Assembly (NCBI GenBank): GCA_027314515.1
Contig: DAHVAR010000051.1
Coordinates: 1 to 43,356 of the forward strand
Length of the DNA: 43,356 nt
From: Actinomycetota bacterium
GTDB taxonomy: Bacteria; Actinomycetota; Actinomycetes; Streptosporangiales; Streptosporangiaceae
Direction: 5' to 3'
Shown here in pieces: positions 16,755 through 24,913 of this stretch. The position numbers and the translations under genes were made by a program. A model generated the notes under the pieces. It was not told where the DNA came from and did not search any database. It was given only the letters and a program-made list of their open reading frames with translations. Within the stretch, counting starts at the first letter, position 1, and each line of letters starts with the position of its first letter.

Positions 16755-16997
16755 TCAGGTTTCAGCGCGATTAGATGGCTGGGCCACGAAACTGCCCCAG
16801 CCCTGCTCTGTAGTAATAAGGCCCTCCTCGCGCAGGAGAGCGAGGGCTCGCAGGGCAGTGTTCCGGCTCACTGAGTAGTCCTGGCAGAGCTGGGTGGCCG
16901 ACCGCAGCTGCTCGCCGGGGCCAAGCTCGCCCGAGGCGATCCGCTCCCTCAGGGCAGCCGCGATCCGCTTGTACGGCGCGCCCTGCTCGCGTGGCAT
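16755..16997 (-). CDS. Short GntR-type winged-helix regulator
   Basis: This 80-residue protein consists only of a GntR DNA-binding domain: PYKRIAAALRERIASGELGPGEQL, then the recognition part CQDYSVSRNTALRALALLREEGL and the wing EQGWGSFV. No effector domain follows; the stop is natural, not a frame break. Such stand-alone winged helices are frequent on actinobacterial plasmids and integrative elements. It is the first island gene after the left att site. The 16998-17243 interval beyond it holds nothing I can support. Confidence 0.8.
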   Translation of the reverse strand: MPREQGAPYKRIAAALRERIASGELGPGEQLRSATQLCQDYSVSRNTALRALALLREEGLITTEQGWGSFVAQPSNRAET

Positions 16998-17243
16998 CCG
17001 GCCACCTGAACAATCTGATCTCCCCTGAGTTGACCAGCATCACCTCGCTGATTCAAGAAGCCGTATTTGTTCGTCCCTTGTGGAACACGGTGTTGTCGGC
17101 CGTGCCGCCCTTTAAGGGGAGCCACCGAGGCTGGCGCCAGTCGCGTCGATGACGCAGCTCAGGATCTGGCCTGGCTGATGCCATACACCACAAAGTCGTG
17201 GGTCGGTAGTTGCTTGGTGGCGGCATTCGTTGGCTTCGGCGCC

Positions 17244-17918
17244 TCACTCGGCCTTGAAACCAGTCCAGCCGGCTCGGCCCGGCTCGATGCGCAGGTCGGC
17301 GTATCGCAGCGGCAGCACCTTCTTGGCCCCCGAAGGACTGCCGGCGAATAGGGCACTGGCGAGCACGAACCGGAGCCGGTCCAGGGTGTACTTGCTGGCC
17401 TCAAGATCAGTGCGTATCTGCTCCAGCCCGGCCACCTCCTGCGGGCCAGGACAGCCCCCTCGGGGGTGGCGCGTCCGGTACCGCGCCACCCTGTCCCGCT
17501 CTCTGACCAATGCATCCAGCTCGTCCTGGGACGTCAGGCACGCGAGGATGTCCACTTTGAACGACGTATCGCGCGGGTTAAGATCCCACAGGCTGTGTAC
17601 GACCACGCGACGTTCGTCGAGCTGAATTGCCGCGGCGTCAACGGCTGCTACCGCAATCTCCAGCAGGTCCTCCTCGAACAGCCGCCTCAGTTCCTTCCGT
17701 ACCTGCTTGTGCAGTCGGCTGCTCGACCACGTCAACAGCACCTCCAAAGGCTCGGCGTATTTGATCGCCACGAGGATCAGCGCGAGCTGAAGGTCAACGC
17801 GGCCTGCGGCAATGGTGACGCGCCTGATCTCGGCCAGTACCTCGTCGGATGGATAAAAGTCCCCCAGCCTGGCCTTGCTCAGGTCGAAACCCTCATGCCG
17901 CCCGGCCTCGTCACCCAC
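17244..17918 (-). CDS. Hypothetical helical protein with HEPN-like RRVVVH motif
   Basis: I do not recognise this 224-residue protein. It is mostly helical: VLAEIRRVTIAAGRVDLQLALILVA, then a basic/acidic helix RLHKQVRKELRRLFEEDLLEI, then DERRVVVHSLWDL, then a long charged helix starting LTSQDELDALVRERD. The arrangement of paired helices with an R-x4-H motif next to VHSLW resembles HEPN-type folds, a common toxin/RNase fold, but R-x4-H alone is weak evidence. The GTG at 17918 after GCGAGGTACC is the best start; the frame extends to 18011 without a ribosome site. No neighbouring gene shares its strand closely. Confidence 0.6.
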   Translation of the reverse strand: MGDEAGRHEGFDLSKARLGDFYPSDEVLAEIRRVTIAAGRVDLQLALILVAIKYAEPLEVLLTWSSSRLHKQVRKELRRLFEEDLLEIAVAAVDAAAIQLDERRVVVHSLWDLNPRDTSFKVDILACLTSQDELDALVRERDRVARYRTRHPRGGCPGPQEVAGLEQIRTDLEASKYTLDRLRFVLASALFAGSPSGAKKVLPLRYADLRIEPGRAGWTGFKAE

Positions 17919-18215
17919 GGTGGTACCTCGCTTTGCGTCCCGGTCCGCCCAGGGCAGCGGGCAGCACGGCCCATCTTCCCGCTGAGCGCGCCACGCGACC
18001 AACAGGTTCACAGGGACGAATCAGGCTGCTAACGGGCGCCCCGTGAACCCTCGTGGGACTCGTCACGAATTCTTGTCCAAGGCAGACCGAGAGCGTAGGC
18101 CACGACTCGGAACACAGTGCCGCTAAGCGACACCGCCGCCTGCACGGCACGATGGACTCTGCCGACGGTCCACCCGGGTCAGCCGCAGTTCGCCTCGAAG
18201 CTCGTAAGACACCCC

Positions 18216-18878
18216 ATGACGGAACCGCCTACTGTGACCGTCGCCCAGCGCTGCAGCGCTCTCGCCGCAGCGCGGCAGAAATGCTGCGCAGAAATGCCCG
18301 AGGTGTACGACGAGACGCTCCGCGACGTGATCGTCCGCGCGACGGCGGCAGGCAGTCTCGGCAAATCGGACCTCGGGGCGCTGCTGCTCTGGAAGCGGAT
18401 CCGGGTCGGCGCCTGGGCCAAGGAGCTGCTGAGTATGGCGGACAAAGACGTGCGCGACATCACCGGGGAAGCCGTCGTCGCTGCCCGTGACCCGAAGGTG
18501 GATGTACCCGATGCGGCCCGCCATGCCCGCCGTGCTCTGATCAAGCTGCCCGGCGCCCGTATCGGTGACGCGTTCCCGTCAGCGATCATCGTGGCCGCCG
18601 CGCCGGACCGCATGGCCGTCTATGACTACCACGCCCACCTGGGACTTTGGCGCCTCGGGCTCCGCCTGGACGAGAAACCTGGCCTGTATGCCCGTTACAT
18701 GACACTGGTCGAGCAGTGCAGGGCCGAGCTGCGCGAGCACGGCTACGGAGACTGGACCGCCCGCGAGATCGACCTCGCGCTATTCACCTGCGGCGAGGAC
18801 AAGCGCCGCCCGAGAGCGCGGCCATGGCGGGACCAGCCAGGAGCATCGCGGCGCTTAGGTGCTGAGCCTGAGTCGTGA
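18216..18878 (+). CDS. HhH-GPD-fold-like protein of unknown function
   Basis: This 220-residue protein begins MTEPPTVTVAQRC. Its core has a helix-rich part with KSDLGALLLWKRI, then RRALIKLPGARIGDAFPSAI and IVAAAPDRMAVYDYHAHLGL. The order (helix-hairpin-like LPG, then A-SAIIVA--PDR-AVYD) matches bacterial HhH-GPD-like proteins, where the D after AV- corresponds to the glycosylase catalytic aspartate. A DNA-repair or nucleic-acid role is possible but not shown. The ribosome site is weak (GTAAG). The stretch 18879-19187 downstream reads in pieces like a lost coding region (HIEAELAALNQPRPG), with no single open frame. Confidence 0.6.
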   Translation: MTEPPTVTVAQRCSALAAARQKCCAEMPEVYDETLRDVIVRATAAGSLGKSDLGALLLWKRIRVGAWAKELLSMADKDVRDITGEAVVAARDPKVDVPDAARHARRALIKLPGARIGDAFPSAIIVAAAPDRMAVYDYHAHLGLWRLGLRLDEKPGLYARYMTLVEQCRAELREHGYGDWTAREIDLALFTCGEDKRRPRARPWRDQPGASRRLGAEPES

Positions 18879-19187
18879 GCACCCGGCCAGGACGCCGGCT
18901 TATGAAGACCAGCAGACCTGCGCTCCGGGCACATCGAGGCCGAGCTGGCGGCGCTCAACCAGCCGCGACCCGGCCAGGCGCCCGATACGGCAGACCGGGC
19001 ATGGCTGCGCGACCAGGCGAGCAGCCTCCGCGACCCCAGACCGCCCGCAACAACCGCCGCATGTTCGCCCGATCCGCTGCGAACTCGGCAAGACAGTCCC
19101 GCCCGTCCCAGACGAGCTGACCGAGGTGCCCGACGAGGCCGCCAATATTTCTGAGCGCATCGCAGGTTAACCGCCTAACCTCACCTC

Positions 19188-20094
19188 ATGTCCTCTGACG
19201 CCTTCGCCGACCTAGGCCGCAGCCTCAGCCAGTTCGCAGAAGGCCTGCGCAGCCTCGTGGACGTGAACAAGCGCCCGGCCGCGGGATCCCCTGCAGATAA
19301 GGAAGCCAGCGGCGAGCCCTATGCCGGAGACTGGGGCGGCCATCCTTCACGCGACGTGTTCGCAACCGTGCTAATGACCAGCTGGTCATGCACGGACCAT
19401 CTCGCTGTCGCGGGCGCGGTGCTTGAGCAGCACCACGGCATCAGCTCGCTCTTACACGCTCACGCGGGGCGCCGCCGAGTCAGCCGCAATCGCCTGCTAT
19501 CTGACCGAGCCCGGCATCGGATCGCTTGAGCGCGTGCGCCGGAACCTCAACTACGACCTGCTGGCCATTCACGAAGACCTGAACATGCTCCGCAGCATGG
19601 ACGGGCAGGAAGCGATTGACAAGGCGGCGAGGCACCGCGAGCGTATCGACGCGATAGGCCGCGGCGGCCACGAGCACAACATCGAACTGGTCCGGCCTCG
19701 AAAGGGCTACACCGCGTGCCATCTCGGAGAGAAACCACCTGGCGCGATGACCATCATCGACAAGTCTGCATCCCGCACGTCCGGAGTGGGCTCCAGATAC
19801 CAACAGCTCCTCAGCAGCGTCGCGCACGGGCAACTGCACGGGCTCTCCCGGTTCCTGATACACGCCCCGTCTCCAACCGACCCCGGCAAGGTAATCGTGC
19901 AGATGAGCATTGCCGACCACGACCTGGCCCTCCACCTGCTCGCCGGGCCGCTGTGCGCCTCCACGCTCGTCGAGCACCTGCGCTGGTTCTTCGGATGGGA
20001 TACGAGCGAACTCGACAGAATCACCCTCGTCATGATGCACACCTGGGGCCGCATAGCCGGCGTCCCGTACGCGGGCCCCGAACTGACGGCCTGA
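19188..20094 (+). pseudogene. Frameshifted hypothetical protein
   Basis: Two frames join into one protein. The first runs from 19188 through FATVLMTSWSCTDHLAVAGA and GISSL; the second continues from about 19452 with YTLTRGAAESAAIACYL to a stop at 20094. Removing one T in CTCTTACACG (near 19453) restores a single frame of about 300 residues. The protein is helical (RVRRNLNYDLLAIHEDLNML) and I do not recognise the family. The break may be genuine decay or a sequencing indel; GC-rich codon use continues across it, so loss would be recent. Confidence 0.6.
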
Positions 20095-20166
20095 GTTCTT
20101 TCCACGAGCAGGGGAAGCGTTACCCGAACGTGTCAGGCCGCCGCGCCTCCTCCCAGCCGGGCGAAC

Positions 20167-20303
20167 CCCGCTCGCCGAGTAGGTCACCAGGCAGGCGGCC
20201 TCGCCTCACGGCGTGACTGATCCGAACACGCCATAATCGAGATATGCCAGCACTGCACCCATCCGTCGGGGGGCCGATCGCCCTGCGCGACGCCAGCGTG
20301 CCT
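20167..20303. repeat. Long repeat copy A (partner at 30207-30339)
   Basis: About 135 bases, covering the upstream region and first ~20 codons of the 20244 gene, recur on the same strand at 30207-30339 with roughly 85-90% identity and one 4-base indel. Both copies keep CATAATCGAGATATG around the start and a GGCGTG/CACGCC-type hairpin upstream. The pair brackets about 10 kb that includes the integrase, higBA and beta/sce7726 genes. Confidence 0.75.
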
Positions 20304-20603
20304 GTGGCTGACGTCAGGTGCCGGACGTGCCTGCACCCGTGGCGCGGGCTGATCGAGGCCCTCCTCGACGGGGGCACCAGCCCGGCCGCCATCGTCGTCA
20401 TGCTGGCCGAGCGGCGGGTTGCCGCGCCGGGCCGGAACTCACTCAGGAACCATCAGCGGCATCACCGGGCGAGCGGTGCAGTCATGCGCCGTGTCCGGGA
20501 CGGCATGGAAGCGCTCGACCGGCACGCAGCGTCCCTTCCCCCGCAAGATGCCCTGCCGGACGTCCCCGGATCTCCCGCGGTTCCCCTCAGGAGCCCCCGC
20601 TGA
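20244..20603 (+). CDS. Small hypothetical protein with CxxC
   Basis: This 119-residue protein has VRCRTCLHPWRGLIEALLDGG, then AAIVVMLAERRVAAPGRNSLRNHQRHH. A CxxC and a closing H-x2-HH are compatible with a small metal site, and the middle resembles a helix-turn-helix (few residues, then GRNSLRNHQRH as a possible recognition helix). I recognise no named family. Its stop codon overlaps the ATG of the next gene (ATGA), so the two are translationally coupled. The promoter and first codons are duplicated at 30.2 kb. Confidence 0.55.
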   Translation: MPALHPSVGGPIALRDASVPVADVRCRTCLHPWRGLIEALLDGGTSPAAIVVMLAERRVAAPGRNSLRNHQRHHRASGAVMRRVRDGMEALDRHAASLPPQDALPDVPGSPAVPLRSPR

Positions 20604-20842
20604 TGGCCGCTGGCACGGGCCTTGAGAGCGCCGACGCGGACATGATGGCGCAGGCCGAGGCGTCCGTGGCACCCCTCGCTGCCCGTGCGCCATGGCTCAT
20701 GCCTCGGGTCAGCCCGGCTACTGAGCCGCCTGGTGACGTAATGCCTTCCGTAGCAGTTCCCCGAGCCCGCCTCACCGGGTCAGCCCTGCGCGTGCGGATG
20801 CGAGGAGCTGGTTATCGGCGCGTTCGTGACCGGGCGACCTAG
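20603..20842 (+). CDS. Small hypothetical protein, coupled to upstream gene
   Basis: This 79-residue frame starts at an ATG overlapping the previous stop, with AGGAG ten bases ahead. The sequence (MAAGTGLESADADMMAQAEA, then Arg/Ala-rich) is of low complexity toward its end and matches nothing I know. Support is the coupled start and ribosome site only. Confidence 0.4.
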   Translation: MAAGTGLESADADMMAQAEASVAPLAARAPWLMPRVSPATEPPGDVMPSVAVPRARLTGSALRVRMRGAGYRRVRDRAT

Positions 20843-20923
20843 ACGCTATGTCAGCCACGCGCACAGGATGCGCGCCCAGCGCCGCCGGGCGAGAGCACAG
20901 GCGGCCAACCGTCCTGGCCAGTT

Positions 20924-21463
20924 ATGCGTCACTACAAGGTGAGACTCCCGATAGCTTTATCTCCCGGCGGACTGGCGGTTGCCGCGCTGACTGCATGCGG
21001 CGGCAGTCCGGCTCGCAGCGCGAAGACGCCCGCACAGCCCCCGACCACTACGGCACCTGCACTGACGCCCGCCCAGGCGGCCCTGGAACACTGGTGGACC
21101 GCGCAGGTCCGGCCGGACCTGGTGAACCTCCTGCAAGTAGTGCAGGACGCGCAGGACGCCATCCGGCGCGGGTATGTGACCAGCGACGACGCCAACGGCT
21201 GCGCTGACCTGTTAACCATGACCGAAGCTACGCCAACCGTAGCCACCGGTGCGCTGGCCGCGACGTTCGCCAGCAGCCCCGCGGACCTCGCCGCGCAGCA
21301 GAAGTGGGCGGAGGCGGTTGCAGATTACGGCGATGCGGCGCAGGCGTGTGAGTCAGGCAACCTCGCCGTTACCGCCTCAATGCTCAACGAGGCGGAGTAC
21401 CACCTGGGGCAGTTCTTCCGCGATCTGCCGGGAGGTCGCCTGAAAGCTCCGTCTGGGGGGTAG
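20924..21463 (+). CDS. Putative lipoprotein
   Basis: This 179-residue protein has an N-terminal signal (MRHYKVRLPIALSPGGLAVA) ending in the lipobox LTAC at about residue 25, then a Thr/Pro/Ala linker to residue 45. The rest is helical: AALEHWWTAQVRPDLVNLLQVVQ, DDANGCADLLTM and SMLNEAEYHLGQFFRDL. It would be a cell-surface lipoprotein of unknown role. Similar small helical lipoproteins occur on actinobacterial mobile elements. Its last 80 bases overlap a possible minus-strand gene. Confidence 0.65.
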   Translation: MRHYKVRLPIALSPGGLAVAALTACGGSPARSAKTPAQPPTTTAPALTPAQAALEHWWTAQVRPDLVNLLQVVQDAQDAIRRGYVTSDDANGCADLLTMTEATPTVATGALAATFASSPADLAAQQKWAEAVADYGDAAQACESGNLAVTASMLNEAEYHLGQFFRDLPGGRLKAPSGG

Positions 21464-21737
21464 CCACAACGCCGGATTGCCATCGGAGGTCACGACAGGG
21501 GACCTGCCCGGCCAGGGTCTTCGGGATGAGCGAGACGACGACGTCCACGGCCTCACTGGGCTCGATATAGAAGTTCACGCCCCCAGTGACTGGCCCTGGC
21601 CGGAAGTGTACTTCCGCCCCGACCGGTTGCGGGTGAGTGAAGCTCGCGCGGATCAGCTCCATAGTGTCGGCCGGGCTCGGAACTCCGATAGTCCAGTTCC
21701 AGGCCAGGCAGGCCGCCGCGGTCTCGCTAGCTTGCAC
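21384..21737 (-). CDS. Hypothetical protein (uncertain)
   Basis: A 117-codon minus frame starts at a GTG (21737) with little ribosome site; an ATG at 21662 is an alternative. The middle reads like real protein (VTGGVNFYIEPSEAVDVVVS), with high third-position GC, while the last ~30 residues overlap the lipoprotein gene and look less ordered. It diverges from the small Cys-rich gene at 21765. No family recognised. Confidence 0.4.
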   Translation of the reverse strand: MQASETAAACLAWNWTIGVPSPADTMELIRASFTHPQPVGAEVHFRPGPVTGGVNFYIEPSEAVDVVVSLIPKTLAGQVPCRDLRWQSGVVATPQTELSGDLPADRGRTAPGGTPPR

Positions 21738-21764
21738 GCGTTGCTTGGGCGCATGATGAGACTC

Positions 21765-22058
21765 ATGTCTTACTGCCCGCTATGCGACATGGACCGTGGT
21801 CAGTGCGTGCACGGACTGACTGACCGCCAGCGACCGGCCGGCACTGAGCGTCTGCTGATCTCTCCGACCAACCTCGCTCACTTTCCAGGCTGCGATCACA
21901 AGGACGATGACGACTACAGCCAGTGGGCCGAACTCGACCTTCCCAACGCGTGGGAGCGGCTCGGCAACGGCGAGAAGCTTCCCGCGACTGGCGGGGCGCG
22001 CTCAGATCGGATCGCGAACGGCCGGTGCAAGGACTGCGTCGCGCACGGCCCTTGGTGA
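21765..22058 (+). CDS. Small Cys-rich hypothetical protein
   Basis: This 97-residue protein begins MSYCPLCDMDRGQCVHGL and ends CKDCVAHGPW. The C-x2-C, later C-x-H, a central FPGCDHKDDDD and a C-x2-C near the end suggest two small zinc sites. An ATG at 21753 is also possible. Similar short Cys-rich proteins are common on Streptomyces elements, with unknown function. Confidence 0.55.
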   Translation: MSYCPLCDMDRGQCVHGLTDRQRPAGTERLLISPTNLAHFPGCDHKDDDDYSQWAELDLPNAWERLGNGEKLPATGGARSDRIANGRCKDCVAHGPW

Positions 22059-22139
22059 CCGGCTGCCGGTTCCGAGGACTAGCGGCAAGCTGGGAATGGG
22101 AGCGTTACTACGAATCCAAGTTGGGACCCCGGTCACCGG

Positions 22140-22289
22140 TCAGGCGAGCGCGCCGGCTAGCAGCGTCACCACGACCGCAACCGCGGCCACGAGCACGATC
22201 AGGCATCCTGTGCAGCCGACGGACGGGCCGAGGCAGCCCATGCGGGCGTAAGGGTGCGGGCCGCGGTAGCGGCGACGGCGTCTTGCCAT
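22140..22289 (-). CDS. 49-residue membrane protein coupled to integrase
   Basis: Its ATG shares an A with the integrase stop (TAATG on the minus strand), so translation is probably coupled. The protein starts MARRRRRYRGPHPYARMGC, then has one hydrophobic helix (CLIVLVAAVAVVVTLLAGALA) to the stop. The Arg-rich N-terminus and single helix predict a small inner-membrane protein with the N-terminus inside. Excisionases usually neighbour integrases, but this has no helix-turn-helix, so Xis is unlikely. Function unknown. Confidence 0.65.
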   Translation of the reverse strand: MARRRRRYRGPHPYARMGCLGPSVGCTGCLIVLVAAVAVVVTLLAGALA

Positions 22290-23209
22290 TAACCGTGCCT
22301 CCTGCGCGCCGGGTCGGTCACTTCCTGGTGCCGCTGCAGCGCCTCGGCCGACACCCTGGCGTACTTGGCCAGCGACCGCACCGACGTGTGACCGCTGCGG
22401 GCCATGAGCATCGGCGTCCCGGTGCCGTCCTCGGCGTCGTGCGTCAGCGCACTATGGCGCAGCTGGTGCAGTGTCGCGCCGCCGGAAGCCTCGGTGAACA
22501 GCGCCTCGGCCTGCTGATAGCTGAGCCGGGCACGGCCGCGCTCGTCACGGTCGCACCGCGGCAGCTGCACGCGGGCCCTCCGCTCGGTGACGAACACCGG
22601 GCCTGACTTGCGGCCTTTCAGCAGCCGCGGCAGCAGCCGCGCGGTGCCGGTCTGCCAGACGATCACGTCCACGGCGCCGCCCTTGCGGCGGACCCTGGCG
22701 CGGCGGTTGGCCAGATCCAGGTCCTCGACGTTCAGCGCGAGAATTTCGGCTGAGCGGGCCGCCGTCTCGTACAGCATCCGCCACAGCGTGCGCTCGCGCA
22801 GGCTCACGTCCTCGCGGGTGAGCAGCTGCTCGACGTCGCGGCGGGACAGTGCGCGGGCCCGGTCGGGGCGCGGCTTGCGCCGGACGAGCATCCGCGACGG
22901 ATCGGCGGCAGTCCAGCCCTGCTGCTGCCAGTAGGCGACGGCCGACCGGACCGCGTCGAGCGACACATTCCAGGTGGACGGCGCACGATCGCCCCACTGC
23001 CGGCCGAACCATGCGGCGAACCGCTCGGCGCTGATGTCATCGAGCGCGGTCTGGCTGCCGAACTCGGCGGTGACGGCGCGGAGGATCCGGCCGTAGACGC
23101 GGAGCGTGTTCGCCTGCTCGGCGCCGCCCATGGTGGCGAGGTAGGCGTCGGCAGCAGCGCCGAGCGTCATCTCACCGGCGGCCGGGCTGAGGCGGTGAAC
23201 TGTTCCCAT
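22289..23209 (-). CDS. int: Tyrosine recombinase/integrase
   Basis: This 306-residue recombinase has an N-terminal SAM-like core-binding domain (NTLRVYGRILRAVTAEFG, then WNVSLDAVRSAVAYW) and a catalytic domain with the full tyrosine-recombinase set: R in YETAARSAEILALN, K-type beta region (RVRRKGGAVDVI), HQLRHSALTH (HxxR), SGHTSVRSLAKY with H and the Y nucleophile. It appears intact. It may mobilise the island between the two tRNA-Arg fragments, though it sits 6 kb inside the left one rather than beside it. Dyads upstream suggest repression. Confidence 0.9.
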   Translation of the reverse strand: MGTVHRLSPAAGEMTLGAAADAYLATMGGAEQANTLRVYGRILRAVTAEFGSQTALDDISAERFAAWFGRQWGDRAPSTWNVSLDAVRSAVAYWQQQGWTAADPSRMLVRRKPRPDRARALSRRDVEQLLTREDVSLRERTLWRMLYETAARSAEILALNVEDLDLANRRARVRRKGGAVDVIVWQTGTARLLPRLLKGRKSGPVFVTERRARVQLPRCDRDERGRARLSYQQAEALFTEASGGATLHQLRHSALTHDAEDGTGTPMLMARSGHTSVRSLAKYARVSAEALQRHQEVTDPARRRHG

Positions 23210-23225
23210 GCGCCTAGCTTACCAG

Positions 23226-23244
23226 AGATAACGGCACATTATCT
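23226..23244. promoter_or_regulatory. Candidate integrase operator
   Basis: AGATAA and TTATCT form a dyad around seven bases, 17 bases upstream of the integrase start. A further CATTATCTGCGATAGG at about 23310 repeats the half-site. A cognate repressor is not identified; the GntR-type protein or HigA are candidates. Confidence 0.45.
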
Positions 23245-23364
23245 GTAGTAGCACGGGTCGCGTCCTGCGGGAACGCCCCCGCTGCAAGGGGCCACTCACA
23301 CGCATTATCTGCGATAGGCCGCTAGCCGGGCGGATACCTGGCCGGAACGACCGGGGTAGTCCGT

Positions 23365-23666
23365 CTACCGGGAATACGGCTGCTCGCACTTCCAGCCGCC
23401 ATACTCTGCGCCAAACTCGGCAGCCAGAGCCCGGAACTGGTCTGCCGCAGCCACCACGACTGCCTCGGTCAGGATCTCGTCAACCTGCGCGGCGTGCACG
23501 CACCAGCGGGTGACCTCCTCGTCCGGCGGGAACACGCTGACGAGCCAGCCGTGCGAGCGTTGCGCTAGCCGTGCGGCAGTGTTCCTATCGCTGCAGCACA
23601 GGTAGTGTGCGACGTCACACGCCGGCCGCCAAGCCTCCGTATCACCTCGGCCGTGTCGTCGCTCAC
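23365..23666 (-). pseudogene. RraB-like protein, frameshifted
   Basis: The minus strand holds two pieces of one protein in different frames. A GTG at 23666 begins VSDDTAEVIRRLGG; the other frame continues with GDTEAWRPACDVAHYL, VSVFPPDEEVTRWC and ends LAAEFGAEYGGWKCEQPYSR at a TAG (23365). HYL, VSVFPP and FGAEYGGW are the pattern of RraB-type (ribonuclease E regulator-like) proteins. The total of 302 bases is not a multiple of three; a single indel between 23610 and 23640 would repair it. There is no start codon in the second frame. Confidence 0.5.
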
Positions 23667-23900
23667 AACCGCCAGGCTAACCCTGCGGGTTGTCAGCCGG
23701 GCGCCTGCAGCTTGCGAATGGCAGCCTCAATCCCCGTTCCTGCAACCCGTGACCGCCAGCCCAGATCCGCCGCGGGAATGCTGCCATCCGTGAGCGCCGC
23801 AGGTTCTTGTCACCCAGCAAGCCAGCCACCGCCGGTGCCGGCTCAGCGGTCCGCATCACGTGGATCGTTGAGCAGGCGGTCGGCTTGCTCAGGAAGCGGA

Positions 23901-24611
23901 ATGCCGTGGATATTGATTGCCGTGGATATTGACGGCCTGGGCTGGCCCGCACCTGGCCCCGGAGAGCTGGAGAACGCCCTATCTGCGGTGCGCCGCCGCA
24001 TGGACGATGACAGTGCTGCCAGCCTGGCTCTGGCGAGGTTTTACGACCCCGCGGGAAAGTACGGTGGCCGCACGTTCCTGGACCTGAAGCCTTCCGATCC
24101 GTCTGATATCACGACCGCTGATCTGCTGTCCGTGACGATGCTGGACGTAGCTGCCTCTCCGCTCGGCGTCCGCCGGCTCCTCGCGTGCGGCGGGCCCGAT
24201 GACGCGAAGCGCAGACAGGTACTGGCCGCGCTGCAGGAGGTCAGCACGGAGGTTGACATCACGGCTGACCTGCCCAAGAACGTCTCCGCGTTCGAAGCCG
24301 CCGCCGTGTTTTACACGCAGGTCAAGGCTGCGCTCGGCAAGAATCCCTGGGTAGTAGCCAGCAAGCTGTGCGCCCGCAAGCGCCCGGTTCTGATCCCGGT
24401 ACGTGACCGAGTTGTCGTCCGCGAACTCGGGCTGGCCAACCACGACTTTCGCTCAGACTGGCTGGTCTTCCGGTATCTGCTGCAGGACGCAGACGTGCTC
24501 CGTGGACTGGATCAGGCCGCGAGCCGGGCCACGGCCGAGCACGGCACGGATCTGTCTCGGATTCCAGCTTTGCGGTTGCTAGACACCCTGATCTGGATGA
24601 TGCGCCCGTAG
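23901..24611 (+). CDS. DUF6308-like protein
   Basis: This 236-residue protein includes VDIDGLGWPAPGPG near the start, then NPWVVASKLCARKRPVLIPVRDRVVVRELG, then DWLVFRYLLQD and IPALRLLDTLIWMM. The KLCARKRP-LIPVRDRVV block is typical of DUF6308, small actinobacterial proteins that resemble helix-hairpin-helix glycosylase folds. The ATG at 23901 follows AGGAAG. A 16-base tandem duplication (TGCCGTGGATATTGA) spans 23902-23933, immediately after it, so the native start may have been altered. The frame stays open upstream but that portion overlaps the RraB-like gene. The 24612-24913 gap holds nothing I can support. Confidence 0.65.
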   Translation: MPWILIAVDIDGLGWPAPGPGELENALSAVRRRMDDDSAASLALARFYDPAGKYGGRTFLDLKPSDPSDITTADLLSVTMLDVAASPLGVRRLLACGGPDDAKRRQVLAALQEVSTEVDITADLPKNVSAFEAAAVFYTQVKAALGKNPWVVASKLCARKRPVLIPVRDRVVVRELGLANHDFRSDWLVFRYLLQDADVLRGLDQAASRATAEHGTDLSRIPALRLLDTLIWMMRP

Positions 24612-24913
24612 CGTCCAGAGGACGATTCATGTCGGCGACCTGACTAGACCCAGGCGGGCTTGCCAGCCAGAGTTGGGAGAGCGTGCCGCCGCCCCGGGCG
24701 AGGCCGCCGCGCAGGGACTGCGCGCACAGGCTGCAGCTCAAGGTAGAAGCACGAAACGTGAATCAAACCCGGCGAGTTCCAGGGCACCGACTCACGATCT
24801 TCGTGTCCGAGCCATCCTGGCCTGCCCGCCTACAGCGTCGAAACCCGAAGAGTTGATTGGCGCAGCACCACATCAGGCTGAGCCGAATAGGCCAACGAGC
24901 TATGACAGGCTGG

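Noticed and set aside
23571-23900. Extending the DUF6308-like gene to 23571
   Set aside because: The extra 110 residues are Pro/Arg-rich, overlap the minus-strand RraB-like remnant, and the ATG at 23901 has AGGAAG in front.
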